Source: Acidobacteriota bacterium | GTDB taxonomy: Bacteria > Acidobacteriota > CAIWXX01 | Assembly: GCA_016191015.1 (NCBI GenBank) | Contig: JACPPM010000180.1 | Location: forward strand, 1 to 47,248 | DNA length: 47,248 nucleotides | Reading direction: 5' to 3' | Part shown: piece by piece, positions 25,472-34,102 of the stretch | Layout: every line of letters begins with the position of its first letter | How positions within the stretch are numbered: position 1 is the first letter of the stretch | Made by a program: the position numbers and the translations under genes | The notes under the pieces: model-generated | What the model was told of the DNA's origin: nothing | Seen by the model: only the letters and a program-made list of their open reading frames with translations | Database searches by the model: none

Positions 25472-25774
25472 ATGAATCCAACATCCGAATTCCTCGACAC
25501 GGGTGAACTCGCCCGGCGCTTGGGCGTAAAGCCTCAGACGGTTCGCTGTTGGCGACTGCGAGGCGGCGGGCGCGGGCCGAAGTTCGTCAAGTTCGGCGGC
25601 AGTCTCGGCCGCTGCCGGTACAATTGGCAGGATGTGCTTGCGTGGCTCGATCAGTGCACGCATGAAAGCACGGCCGAGCTGCGCGCGACTCCGCCCGTCC
25701 ATCGCGGCCGGAAGCCAGGCTCACAGAACGGGGAGGCCAACGAATTGAAGGAGGGAGGCCCCGATGCACGCTGA
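25472..25774 (+). CDS. MerR-like helix-turn-helix protein (AlpA/excisionase type)
   Basis: 100 residues. The first 70 match the small HTH_17 group: FLDTGELARRLGVKPQTVRCWRLRG, then GRCRYNWQDVLAWLD. These proteins act as excisionases or regulators in satellites and plasmids. GGAG stands before the ATG. The C-terminus is basic and probably disordered. It overlaps the primase gene by 11 bases, so both are translated from one message. Confidence 0.85.
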   Translation: MNPTSEFLDTGELARRLGVKPQTVRCWRLRGGGRGPKFVKFGGSLGRCRYNWQDVLAWLDQCTHESTAELRATPPVHRGRKPGSQNGEANELKEGGPDAR

Positions 25775-28061
25775 TACCGAGACCCCCTCCGAGAAACTGT
25801 CTACTACCAGTGTAGCAAAAGCGGCTGACGATTTCGAGAAGATCCCGAGCGAACTGAAAGCTCTCTTGCGTTGGGTCTGCTGGGAAGCGGGGGAACGGGG
25901 CGGAAAGCGGACCAAGATCCCCATCGACCCCAACGGCGAAGGGTGCGCCAGCGTGAGCGACTCGGCAACCTGGGCCGATTTCGATAGAGCCGTAGAGTTC
26001 GCCCGCGAGCACGGTTGTGGGATCGGATTCATGTTGGGCAGCGGCTTTGTCGGCATGGATCTTGACCACGTCCGCGAGGTTGAGACCGGTCTGCTAAGCG
26101 CCCGGACGCGCGAGATCATCGACGAGATCGACAGCTACACCGAAGTTTCCCCGAGCGGGACGGGTGTGCACATCATCGCGAAGGGCATACTTCCGTCGGG
26201 CGGACGGAAGAAGGGCCCCCTTGAGATGTATTCCGACGGCCGGTACTTCACGGTCACGGGGGCTGTCGTGGATGACCGTTTCACGGTTGAAGAGCGACAG
26301 GCCGAGATCGAGGCGCTCCACCGCCGGATCTTTGGCAAGTCCAACGGCAAAGCTCATGCTAGTCGGACAGGCGTGCCAACCCCTGAGAGCGAGGATAAGG
26401 GGCTCGTCGAGCGAGCTTGTGCGAGATTCGGCACGCGCTTCACCATGCTGTACGTCGAAGGTGACCGCGCCGGGTACCCATCTCAATCGGAAGCCGACAT
26501 GAGACTCTGCGGCATGTTCGTCGCGTTGGGCTGCCAGGACCCCGAGGCTCTCGACCGTCTCTTTCGTGGCTCGAAGCTCTTCAGGCCGAAATGGACCGAG
26601 GCTCATTCCTCCGACGGTCAGACGTACGGCACCATGACGATCGAGAAGGCCCTCTCCAGCGCTCGGCAGAGTGAGACCGGGCATCGAACCGACGAGGGCG
26701 CGGCGCTTCGGCTCGTTGAACACCATGGCGGGGACATCCGTTACTGTCACCCCTGGGGCGCATGGATGGTTTGGGATGGGAAGCGCTGGCGTCCCGACGA
26801 CACGGGAGAAGTGGGCAGGCGCGCCGCGGAAACCGCCAAGGTCATCTTGCGGGAGGCCGTCGAGGTTCAGGACGAGGAGCCGCGAAAGGCGCGCGTGAAA
26901 TGGGCGCTCGGGCTCGAATCCGCTCAGCGGCAGCAGGCGATGATTCAGCTTGCGCGAAAGTGCGTGCCCGTAACGCCCGATCAATTCGACCGGGACCCCT
27001 GGCTCTTTAACGCGTTAAACGGGACCCTGAACCTCAGGACAGGGGAGCTGCGCGCGCAGAAGAGGGAGGACTTGATCACGCGGATTGCTCGAGTCGAGTT
27101 CGATCCGAAGGCGACCGCTCCGACCTGGGACGTGTTCTTGGATCGGATCTTCGGCGGGAACAAGAAACTCATCAGATTCGTCCGGTGCTGCATCGGCTAC
27201 TCCCTCACGGGCGACACCGCCGAGCAGCGATTCTTCCTTTGCTACGGCACGGGTGCAAACGGGAAATCCACCCTCCTGAACACGATCCGCTCCCTTCTCG
27301 CCGACTATGCCAGGCACGCGGCGCCCGATCTCTTGCTTGCGAAGAGTGGCGAGAGACATCCCACCGAGCTTGCGGACCTGAGGGGCGCTCGGTTCGTCAC
27401 GATCGTCGAGCTGCCGGAGGAACGGCGGCTCAACGTTTCACTCTTGAAGAGTTTGACCGGCGGCGAGCCCGTCAAGGCCCGGCGGATGCGTGAGGACTTC
27501 TCCGAGTTCCCGATGCAGGCAAAGCTCTGGATTGCTGCAAACCATCGGCCGGAGATGTCGGAGAGCACTCATGCGCTCTGGCGTCGAGTGCTCCCGATCC
27601 CCTTCACCGTGACAATTCCGCCGAAGGAGCAAGACCGCGGGCTCGAGGAGAAACTCAAGAAGGAGCTACCGGGCATTCTCACATGGGCAGTTGCGGGTTG
27701 CCAGGAGTGGAGTCGAATCGGGCTCAAACCGCCGAGGGCGGTCAAGGAGGCGGTGGAGTCCTACCGCGACGAACAGGATGTCCTAGGCGAGTTCATTGAA
27801 ACAGCGTGCGAACGGGGTCCGAAGCGCAAGGAAAGCTCGTCCAGGCTTTTCAGCGCATACTGGGTGTGGGCCGACGAAAACCATCTTCGCCCGCTCTCCA
27901 AGATTCGATTCGCCGGGCGCTTGGACCAGGCCGGTTTCAAATCAGTGAAGGGCTCGAAGGGCGCTCGCATGCGCGTCGGGCCGGGCCTGAATGGGGCGTG
28001 GACCTACAAGAGCGCGCTTGCAGAGCCACTAACGCGCTTGAGAGGTGGATTTCACGGGTGA
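25764..28061 (+). CDS. PrimPol/P4-family primase-helicase
   Basis: 765 residues. The N-terminal half resembles the NrS-1-type primase-polymerase: VGMDLDH (Asp99 and Asp101), then SPSGTGVHII and EMYSDGRYFTVTG. The C-terminal half is the P4/D5-like superfamily 3 helicase, with Walker A GTGANGKST (495-503), the FVTIVELPEE region and WIAANHRPE. It would prime, possibly polymerise, and unwind DNA at an origin of the element. GGAGGGAGG precedes the ATG. A nested inverted repeat follows the gene directly. Confidence 0.92.
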   Translation: MHADTETPSEKLSTTSVAKAADDFEKIPSELKALLRWVCWEAGERGGKRTKIPIDPNGEGCASVSDSATWADFDRAVEFAREHGCGIGFMLGSGFVGMDLDHVREVETGLLSARTREIIDEIDSYTEVSPSGTGVHIIAKGILPSGGRKKGPLEMYSDGRYFTVTGAVVDDRFTVEERQAEIEALHRRIFGKSNGKAHASRTGVPTPESEDKGLVERACARFGTRFTMLYVEGDRAGYPSQSEADMRLCGMFVALGCQDPEALDRLFRGSKLFRPKWTEAHSSDGQTYGTMTIEKALSSARQSETGHRTDEGAALRLVEHHGGDIRYCHPWGAWMVWDGKRWRPDDTGEVGRRAAETAKVILREAVEVQDEEPRKARVKWALGLESAQRQQAMIQLARKCVPVTPDQFDRDPWLFNALNGTLNLRTGELRAQKREDLITRIARVEFDPKATAPTWDVFLDRIFGGNKKLIRFVRCCIGYSLTGDTAEQRFFLCYGTGANGKSTLLNTIRSLLADYARHAAPDLLLAKSGERHPTELADLRGARFVTIVELPEERRLNVSLLKSLTGGEPVKARRMREDFSEFPMQAKLWIAANHRPEMSESTHALWRRVLPIPFTVTIPPKEQDRGLEEKLKKELPGILTWAVAGCQEWSRIGLKPPRAVKEAVESYRDEQDVLGEFIETACERGPKRKESSSRLFSAYWVWADENHLRPLSKIRFAGRLDQAGFKSVKGSKGARMRVGPGLNGAWTYKSALAEPLTRLRGGFHG

Positions 28062-28068
28062 GATACGC

Positions 28069-28174
28069 GGGTGGCACAGGTGGCGTACAAACATGATTTT
28101 CAGGTTAACTTTTTCAGTAATTTTCTCATGAGACTAATACTGAAAATGACAAAGTTGCGCCACCTGTGCCACCC
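28069..28174. other. Nested inverted repeat with AT-rich core, putative replication origin
   Basis: The outer arms are GGGTGGCACAGGTGGCG (28069-28085) and its exact complement CGCCACCTGTGCCACCC (28158-28174), 17 of 17. Inside lies a 72-base AT-rich core, unlike its GC-rich surroundings, with a second pair TTTTCAGTA (28111-28119) and TACTGAAAA (28138-28146). GGGTG words recur around it (28056, 28069, 28199, 28215 and 28231 regions), as in iterons. It begins 8 bases after the primase-helicase stop. An origin is the favoured reading; a large terminator or a mobile repeat is the alternative. The rest of the gap to 28363 holds no credible gene. Confidence 0.6.
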
Positions 28175-28363
28175 ACATCAAAACCCCTATGGACATTGGG
28201 TGGAATCGAGATCGGGTGACAATGCCGGGTGGCGCATACCCCCTTTTTCGCCCCACGGAACCCCCGAACACGGCATTTTTCACGGCTCGACGGCTTGGCG
28301 CTGGAGCGGGAAAAGGTCGAACGGCAATAAGTTAAACGCATAAAACGAACATGGAGGTTCGTG

Positions 28364-28822
28364 ATGAAGAAAGAAGAGAGCGCTACTACACGAGTGGCAA
28401 AACGGCGGTTGACGAAGTTGACACCCCCCGACGGCCACCACCATGTGCACACAGAAGCGGCGCTGGCCTCGGCGCTAGCGAAATCCTTCGGCCTGGTCGG
28501 CGCGGCTGCGAAGGCCCTCCGCGTGTCGCGGGCCGCGTTGTACAAGCGCATCGCGGCCTCGCAGGCTCTGCGCGACGTTGTCGAGGCCGGGCGCGAGCTC
28601 CTGATCGACCAGGCCGAGGCTGCCTTGCGGCAGGCGGTCCGGCGGGGCGAGAGTTGGGCTGTGCTTTTCACCCTGAAGACGATCGGACGCGGCCGAGGCT
28701 ACGTCGAGCGCACCGAGATTGAGATCGCGCACCGCATGTCGACCGAAGAGTTGATGGACTACTTGTTGAAGCACCGCAAGCTTCTCGAAGAGGCGGGCGA
28801 CGACCAGTCGGCGGTCAACTGA
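28364..28822 (+). CDS. Small HTH protein, possibly terminase small subunit-like
   Basis: 152 residues from ATG 28364 (GTG 28361 is possible); GGAGG lies 6-9 bases upstream. It contains ALAKSFGLVGAAAKALRVSRAALYKRIAAS, a clear Fis-like or HTH segment (about 45-75). The following helical part resembles LLIDQAEAALRQAV and TIGRGRGYVERTE, common in phage-type small terminase subunits and related DNA binders. No packaging ATPase is nearby, so a regulatory role is equally likely. Confidence 0.7.
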   Translation: MKKEESATTRVAKRRLTKLTPPDGHHHVHTEAALASALAKSFGLVGAAAKALRVSRAALYKRIAASQALRDVVEAGRELLIDQAEAALRQAVRRGESWAVLFTLKTIGRGRGYVERTEIEIAHRMSTEELMDYLLKHRKLLEEAGDDQSAVN

Positions 28823-29183
28823 GGCCTCGCCTGATGCGCCTGCGAGCCCGCGCACGCCGTTCTCGAAAAGGGGGGGATGCTTACCCCCCCTACCCGATGC
28901 CCGAAGTCTCATCCTGGGGCATCCTGGCGCGTCGGTCTGAGGAGTTCTGAATGGACTGGCTCTGTGCTAGGATGCCTGCGTGGCGCCGAGAACAGGTCGC
29001 CGTTGTGGCGCCACACCTTGCGGACTGCCGTTGGGGCAAGACCCCGAACAGTCATCACACACTCCCATAAGGGAGTTGCCTCGCTCGCCGACTGGTGACG
29101 AACAACGCCGGTTTGCGGCATGGCAAGGCACGGCAAGGGGCGACCGGGGCGGGGCAACCCGCCCCTCTACTCTCTGGAATTAG
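28823..29183. other. Gap with two GC hairpins, no credible gene
   Basis: A run of seven G residues (28870-28876) pairs with seven C residues (28884-28890). GGGGCGGG (29146-29153) pairs with CCCGCCCC (29158-29165) around a GCAA tetraloop. Neither has a T run. A possible small RNA or processed region cannot be excluded. Open frames here have poor codon patterns. Confidence 0.4.
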
Positions 29184-29267
29184 TTGACATAAGCGTTGTT
29201 ATGCGACACTACATCTCCGGAGTACGATTCGGTAGCTATTGACTGTAGTGCTACACTGGAGTATTGT
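29184..29267 (+). promoter_or_regulatory. Double promoter and operator palindromes for the RHH gene
   Basis: TTGACT (29239-29244), a 17-base spacer and TATTGT (29262-29267) form the proximal promoter. A TTGACA (29184-29189) lies upstream. The palindrome CATAA-6-TTATG (29188-29203) overlaps that -35 box, and CACTACA (29207-29213) is inverted as TGTAGTG (29244-29250). This suits autorepression by the ribbon-helix-helix protein encoded next. Confidence 0.5.
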
Positions 29268-29284
29268 CGCGGGACGGAGGGAAT

Positions 29285-29509
29285 ATGAAACCGAACATTG
29301 GAGCAGGACACAGGCTGGAGAAAGCCCTTGAAGCGACCATTAGGCGAGTCACAGAGACTCGGCGCACCATGGCGCTTTCCGTCCGTTTGACCGAGGGTGA
29401 GCGGGAACGGCTGGAGATCGCAGCGAAAAAACGAGGAATACCCACAGCTACGTTCGCAAAGAGCATCATCCTCACCACCCTTGACACTCTCGAGCGGGAC
29501 GGCGAGTAG
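29285..29509 (+). CDS. Ribbon-helix-helix-like DNA-binding protein
   Basis: 74 residues from the ATG at 29285, preceded by GGAGGGAAT. The segment MALSVRLTEGERERLEIAAKK (with an ATATFAKSII helix after it) is the strand-helix-helix pattern of RHH repressors and of MobC-like relaxosome proteins. No toxin follows, so it is more likely a solitary regulator or mobilisation accessory. The operator palindromes upstream support autoregulation. Confidence 0.75.
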   Translation: MKPNIGAGHRLEKALEATIRRVTETRRTMALSVRLTEGERERLEIAAKKRGIPTATFAKSIILTTLDTLERDGE

Positions 29510-29618
29510 GAGCGGGGCGTTCCGCTGACGTTTGATCCGTCTCCGACGTCGATCTGAATCAGGCCTTCGGATGGTCGACCGATGCGAATGCGCCGAGGCA
29601 CGACGACCTGCCTGCGAG

Positions 29619-30878
29619 CTAACTCGTTAGCTGCTCGGCACCAACATCCGTGACGCCAGCGCGTTTGAACGCTTCTGAGAGTATCTGTCGGGCCGCTCCT
29701 AGGCCGTTGGGCACCACACCGTCTGCGAAGTACTCGTAAGTGAATACCGAGCTCCCTGAACCCTCCTTCTCGACCACCTTGATGGATCCGGGCGTTTCCT
29801 CCGATTGGCGGTGATACTTCCAAGGGCCGCCTCTGGTGACTTGCACCTCCTCTGGCAGAGCGGCCACTACGAACTCAACGAGGGAAGGCCGGGCATATGG
29901 GCAGTACCGGAATGCATGCAGACGAGTTCTTAGCTCGTGCAGCATCCGCGTTTTGTCAAACACCCAAAGGGTCTGGTTCCTCAGAAGGCCGCCCTTCTTG
30001 AACGATCCAAAGGTGAACCAGTCCGCCCACTCTTGCCACTCCATGCGAGCCTGTTTGCATCCCCAAAGATTGAGGCGTTTTTCGTCAGTCCCGAAACAGT
30101 ATTCCACTGGTCGATAGGCCGCCTCCCTCTGCCGCGCGCACCAGCAGAAACCAAACACCTCGTCCCATGGATGCTCTTGCCCATCGACGTAGCATCTGCG
30201 GTTTCGTAAGCCGCTCAGGCTCTCTGCCAACCGTGCGCAATCGCGAAAGGCCTCCCTCGGCCATGCAGTGAGATACCAGGTCTTCTTGTTCCGCACGCAC
30301 GATTGAAACGTGGGCGCGGATTTCGCCATGCTGAGTGCTGCCGGGAACCCGCTCCCCGTCGATTCGCAGAACTCGATCGCATAGCCGGCCGTCGGGATCT
30401 CAAGGTTCACATTGTGTGCCTGTGCTTCCTCGACCTTTGCGAGGGCCAGTCCGCAGTGGGGACAGAACCTCGCCCTAGCCTCGATGCGCTGATTACAGGA
30501 TGGACAGAGTGCTTGAGCGGTGGCGCTCTGTCTGTCAGCGTCGGCTACGACTCGGTCAAGCTGCTCTTGTGATAGGCCAACGTGTTGGCAGAATCCGGAG
30601 ATGATCTGCCCTTCCTTCTCGGCTAGCTCCCCGTCCACGAGTGCTAAATAGGCCATGTCCTCAAGGTTTCGCACTTGGTGGCCGAAGGACCCGACTGGCG
30701 CGGCGAAGAACCCGTCGGCCTCGGCCATCCTGGTGGCCTTCGCGAGGTCTCCTTTCTTCGCGCCGATATCCTGCCTGATTTGCTCGACTGCTCCGAGTTC
30801 TTTCGACGAGAGCGCCCCATCAGCGCGGGCCACAAGGATCACATTCGCGAGATAGGCTACTACTTCGTCGTCATGCAT
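29619..30878 (-). CDS. TerB-like domain/zinc-ribbon protein
   Basis: 419 residues from the ATG at 30878, chosen because AGGAGGTAAC stands just before it. Residues 1-115 form a TerB-like helical domain with the acidic ARADG and LVDGE sites. A zinc ribbon with Cys125, Cys128, Cys139 and Cys142 (CPSC and CPHC) follows. The remaining 270 residues are rich in aromatics and cysteines and resemble nothing I know. TerB domains are linked to tellurite, stress and phage-defence systems; whether this is such a protein is not shown. The GC content is lower than in the flanks. Confidence 0.7.
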   Translation of the reverse strand: MHDDEVVAYLANVILVARADGALSSKELGAVEQIRQDIGAKKGDLAKATRMAEADGFFAAPVGSFGHQVRNLEDMAYLALVDGELAEKEGQIISGFCQHVGLSQEQLDRVVADADRQSATAQALCPSCNQRIEARARFCPHCGLALAKVEEAQAHNVNLEIPTAGYAIEFCESTGSGFPAALSMAKSAPTFQSCVRNKKTWYLTAWPREAFRDCARLAESLSGLRNRRCYVDGQEHPWDEVFGFCWCARQREAAYRPVEYCFGTDEKRLNLWGCKQARMEWQEWADWFTFGSFKKGGLLRNQTLWVFDKTRMLHELRTRLHAFRYCPYARPSLVEFVVAALPEEVQVTRGGPWKYHRQSEETPGSIKVVEKEGSGSSVFTYEYFADGVVPNGLGAARQILSEAFKRAGVTDVGAEQLTS

Positions 30879-31008
30879 GTTACCTCCTGCACGCTTGGTC
30901 AACGCATCTAGAACTCCGGATCGGAGAGAATGAATTGTATGCTCTTCGAGGAGTTCGCACCACCGATCGTGTGACTCGGTAACTCGGCATCGTCGGACAC
31001 GTCCCTAA

Positions 31009-31320
31009 TTAAGCTCCGCGAGACCTGTGCTCCTCATCGAGTTGACGATCCCGAACGCGACGTTTGCTTGCCGCGAGGATCTTCCGATCACTACGCGCTG
31101 TGTGGAGCACGGAGAACCCGACAAACACGGCGGCCAGTGATCCTACCCACAACCATTCCTGGGGTACATCGAAAAGCCAGAACAAGGTGACTCTGCCCTT
31201 GGCCTGGCCGAGGCGGAGGCTTGGCAGCAGATTCCAGAGAAGGTAGCCAGCCAGAGCCAAGAACGCGACGCCAATCCTGCACTTCAACCGCGCGCTGCGT
31301 TCCAGTTCGTCGATCTGCAT
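31009..31320 (-). CDS. Small two-helix membrane protein
   Basis: 103 residues with hydrophobic segments at about 15-33 and 55-70, separated by a basic loop; both ends are charged. GGAGGTACG precedes the ATG. The function is unknown. It is transcribed toward the TerB-like gene. Confidence 0.65.
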   Translation of the reverse strand: MQIDELERSARLKCRIGVAFLALAGYLLWNLLPSLRLGQAKGRVTLFWLFDVPQEWLWVGSLAAVFVGFSVLHTARSDRKILAASKRRVRDRQLDEEHRSRGA

Positions 31321-31406
31321 CGTACCTCCATGCTCATCGCACTTGCTGAGATGCGCCGAGTTCTTTCCGCGCTGTTACCCGGCTGAAATGCGGCGGGGGT
31401 AGTTGA

Positions 31407-32528
31407 TCATCGCACCTTGAAGCTCACCGCGTTGCTTGTCTCGCCGTATGCCTCAACGGTCACTTGGTAGCTCTTACCCTTCCTGCACTTGCTCGGGATA
31501 GTAACCGTGAGCTTCGTCGAACTCGCCTTCGTCACCTTCGCTTGATACTTGCCGAATTTGACGGTATTCGACGCGGTCTGTGGTGCGAAGTCCGTTCCCA
31601 CGATCGTCGCCGGGTTGCCGGGCGTGCCCTTCTTGCTGGTGACTGAGGTGATCGTTGGACCGTCCGTGTAGCCCGCCTGGTCGACTGTGTAAGTCCATCC
31701 CGCAATCGTCACTGTTCCACTCCTTGCCGCCAGGTCGTAGTTCGGCTGCACCGTCATCGTCGTCGAGCCGCTGCCCGTCCGGCCGTTGGGGGTGAAGTAG
31801 ATCCACGGGACCGAGCTAGTCGCGTCCCAGGCGCACCCTGTTTGCGTGCCCACATAGACAGACACGCTTCCGCCCTGATCGCCAAACGATCGAGTAAACG
31901 TGCCCACGCTGGCGCTGCACGGCACTCCGTTGACATTGATCGACCAAGGCCCCACCGCCTGAACGTCGAGGCAGCCGGTGGTCGAAGGGACGATCACAGT
32001 GCCCGAGTACGGACTCGTCGTATTCACAAGCAGATCGAGCCAATTGCCGGTTCGGCTGTAGCTGATCACGCCGAAGTAGCGATCCGCCGCGTTTCCGGAG
32101 ATGTTCGCCGTGTTTGGGGTGCCGCCCGAGAGCGCGACCACGTCATCGCCGCTGCCGGCATATGCACCCGGCACCACTATGCTGTGGGCGGCCGATACGG
32201 GAAGGATTTCGATTGCCCACGCACCTGTCGCTGTGATCTCGAATCGCCCGGCGTGTGTACCCTCGAAATCGAGCGGACGGATCCCGTCGTAAGGATCGGT
32301 GGTGTTGGCGAGCAGGTCGATGTAACCACCCGAGCTCGTGTACGAGACGACTCCGAAATAGTCGCTCCCGGCGTTGCCGGTGATGCGAACCAGGGCCGGC
32401 GTGGCGGGCCGGCTGGAGTCAATCACGAAATCACCCGATCCGCTCCAGGACTGCGCGGAGGAAATAGGAGCCGAACACAGAAGAACGACCATCACGAAAG
32501 GAGTCAGCGAAGTTGAAGCTTTTCTCAT
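31407..32528 (-). CDS. Secreted BACON/IPT-domain surface protein
   Basis: 373 residues from the ATG at 32528, which opens a signal peptide ending near ISSAQ. Two tandem copies of an unrecognised beta-rich repeat follow (about 28-115 and 122-203; each with SGSG, YFGVxSY, DLLxNTT and GxW). A BACON domain (about 205-287, PWIYFTPN and TVDQAG) and a C-terminal IPT/TIG fold (about 290-373) come next. BACON and IPT domains are common in secreted glycan-binding and surface proteins. It probably binds a polymer outside the cell. Confidence 0.82.
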   Translation of the reverse strand: MRKASTSLTPFVMVVLLCSAPISSAQSWSGSGDFVIDSSRPATPALVRITGNAGSDYFGVVSYTSSGGYIDLLANTTDPYDGIRPLDFEGTHAGRFEITATGAWAIEILPVSAAHSIVVPGAYAGSGDDVVALSGGTPNTANISGNAADRYFGVISYSRTGNWLDLLVNTTSPYSGTVIVPSTTGCLDVQAVGPWSINVNGVPCSASVGTFTRSFGDQGGSVSVYVGTQTGCAWDATSSVPWIYFTPNGRTGSGSTTMTVQPNYDLAARSGTVTIAGWTYTVDQAGYTDGPTITSVTSKKGTPGNPATIVGTDFAPQTASNTVKFGKYQAKVTKASSTKLTVTIPSKCRKGKSYQVTVEAYGETSNAVSFKVR

Positions 32529-32751
32529 GGGCGTTCTTTCTCCTGATGATGGTGGGATTATGTATCGCACCGACGCGGATGTAAATGTGGATGGATCAAA
32601 CGCGCCGCCCTGGCTGACCGCTCGGACACGTCGGCACGCTTGGCGGCCGTACGCGCCCCGAGTGGAGATGCCATCGAGAGATAGGCAATCGCCGAAGGCG
32701 GCCAGCCATTTCGAGCGGGGGTGAAGTGCGGCTGGGGTCTTTCAGCATGAA

Positions 32752-33702
32752 CTATTTCGCGGCAACTCTGAATTCGAAACTGAGGGGTTTCTGAATTGTG
32801 CCTATTTCCAGGGGTAGGAAGATTCCAAAAGTCGTGCCATCAAGCGCCTTTGCCAAAGCGATATCAACTGGGAAAAGCTCGGCTTCCTTCCATCCATCGT
32901 CCGACAATTCAATGCCCCCGATCGGTATCAGTTCTTCCGAGATCTCTGATCCTGGAGGAACAACCGTTGGTTCCTGTCGCTCTTCTTTGGCGGCATAGCG
33001 GATACCCGAATGCATTACTTTCTGTGCTCGCTTGTCGCGCCCGATGTACGAGATCTTGTTCCAATCAACCGTGATGGGTTGCGCGCTCTTGTTCGCAAGG
33101 ACAATCCCGATTCTTGACTTGTGGAACGAGAATCGGATGGCGTATGCCTGAGTGGAGTAGTAGTCGGACGCGCTCTTGAGCGGTTTGATCATTTCGATTG
33201 CATAGCTAGCGACGGGTTCTCCGACAACGAAAGTGATCACGCAATCGCTGATCTCTTTCGCATCTCCAGCAATCCAGTACTCGACACCGACGCCGGTTCG
33301 GGTCTCGTCGGCGCCGGGCAATAGCTTACCTACTGTGTAACGCGAGGGCGATGATCCCGCGATTACCATCTTCTGACCGTCAGATCGGAGAAATGCTATT
33401 TCGAAAGTCGCATAGTTCCATGTACGAATAGTCTTGTTTGTGACCTTGGCCAGAAGATGGAGGGTGTCATGACTGAATTCGGTGGTTTCCAATGCCAATT
33501 CGGAGAATACGAAGACCCCCTCCGGTGTTGTAACTTCCCTCTCCGGAAGAGCCCGTTTTTCCGCGGATAGGGTGGATGGGCTCAACATCACGAGGCAAGC
33601 AACAAATGCTCTCACTCCGCACGAAAGGCGCATTCCAAGACTTCCTAGGTGTGATTCCAGACCTTCGGTCAGCAAGACACATCCGACCTGTGGTGTTGTC
33701 AT
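32752..33702 (-). CDS. Unknown exported protein with low GC
   Basis: 316 residues from the ATG at 33702, which has an AGGAGGATC ribosome site. An internal ATG at 33633 begins MRLSCGVRAFVACLVML and gives a better signal peptide, so it may be the true start. The mature part is beta-rich (LHLLAKVTNKTIRTWNYATFEI), suggesting an immunoglobulin-like fold, as in proteins that bind other proteins outside the membrane. Base composition is less GC-rich than its neighbours, consistent with transfer. The function is unknown. Confidence 0.7.
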   Translation of the reverse strand: MTTPQVGCVLLTEGLESHLGSLGMRLSCGVRAFVACLVMLSPSTLSAEKRALPEREVTTPEGVFVFSELALETTEFSHDTLHLLAKVTNKTIRTWNYATFEIAFLRSDGQKMVIAGSSPSRYTVGKLLPGADETRTGVGVEYWIAGDAKEISDCVITFVVGEPVASYAIEMIKPLKSASDYYSTQAYAIRFSFHKSRIGIVLANKSAQPITVDWNKISYIGRDKRAQKVMHSGIRYAAKEERQEPTVVPPGSEISEELIPIGGIELSDDGWKEAELFPVDIALAKALDGTTFGIFLPLEIGTIQKPLSFEFRVAAK

Positions 33703-33929
33703 GAGATCCTCCTGATACATAGAGTATAGGTCAAAAGCGCCGGCCGAGCCATAAAGCAGCCCATGGGAGGATGTCAACGTCACGGGGGCGTTCGTCGATA
33801 GGCCGGCACACGCGAGTTTCACCCGCGCTGTCACCCAGCTGTCACCCCATTACCACGACAGTAGTAAATAGCTTGGCCTGGCGTTGACGTGCCATCATCA
33901 CGGAAGCCTTACTGCGTCCAGCTTGGCGC

Positions 33930-34018
33930 TGGTGCCGGGGGCGGGGATCGAACCCGCACGGGCCTTGCGGCCCACGGGATTTTAAGTCCCGTGCGTCTGC
34001 CAACTTCGCCACCCCGGC
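33930..34018 (-). tRNA. tRNA-Leu (anticodon UAA)
   Basis: On the minus strand the acceptor stem GCCGGGG pairs with CCCCGGC, followed by discriminator A and an encoded CCA (33930-33932). The anticodon loop CTTAAAA gives anticodon UAA. The TTCGATC T-loop and a long variable arm (GGGCCGCAAGGCCC) mark a class II leucine tRNA of 86 bases plus CCA. Its 3' end faces the accessory region. Confidence 0.95.
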
Positions 34019-34062
34019 GCGGTGCGGGTATCGTAGACTACCGCGAGATCGGTGACAACCGT

Positions 34063-34092
34063 TTGATCGGCGGCGGCGGCGCGTGATATTGT
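34063..34092 (+). promoter_or_regulatory. Promoter of the YdjM-like gene
   Basis: TTGATC (34063-34068), an 18-base GC-rich spacer and TATTGT (34087-34092). The expected start near 34099 leaves only a few bases before the ATG at 34103, so the message may be leaderless. Confidence 0.5.
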
Positions 34093-34102
34093 CCGCGCCC
34101 TC

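Larger units (their letters stand above)
23111..29509. mobile_element. Remnant of an integrated element (satellite or integrative plasmid)
   Basis: A broken tyrosine integrase, a toxin-antitoxin pair, an excisionase-like HTH protein, a PrimPol/P4-family primase-helicase, a putative origin, a small HTH protein and an RHH protein follow each other on the plus strand. No capsid, portal or conjugation genes are seen, so it would have relied on a helper or lost them. Boundaries are uncertain; cargo-like genes up to the tRNA-Leu at 33930 may belong to it. No flanking direct repeat was found. Confidence 0.6.

Noticed and set aside
28071-28343. 90-residue open frame over the inverted repeat
   Set aside because: It runs across the AT-rich palindrome, has no ribosome site and has a patchy composition; the repeat explains the sequence.
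28877-29098. 73-residue open frame in the gap
   Set aside because: No ribosome site, codon use unlike neighbours, no domain.
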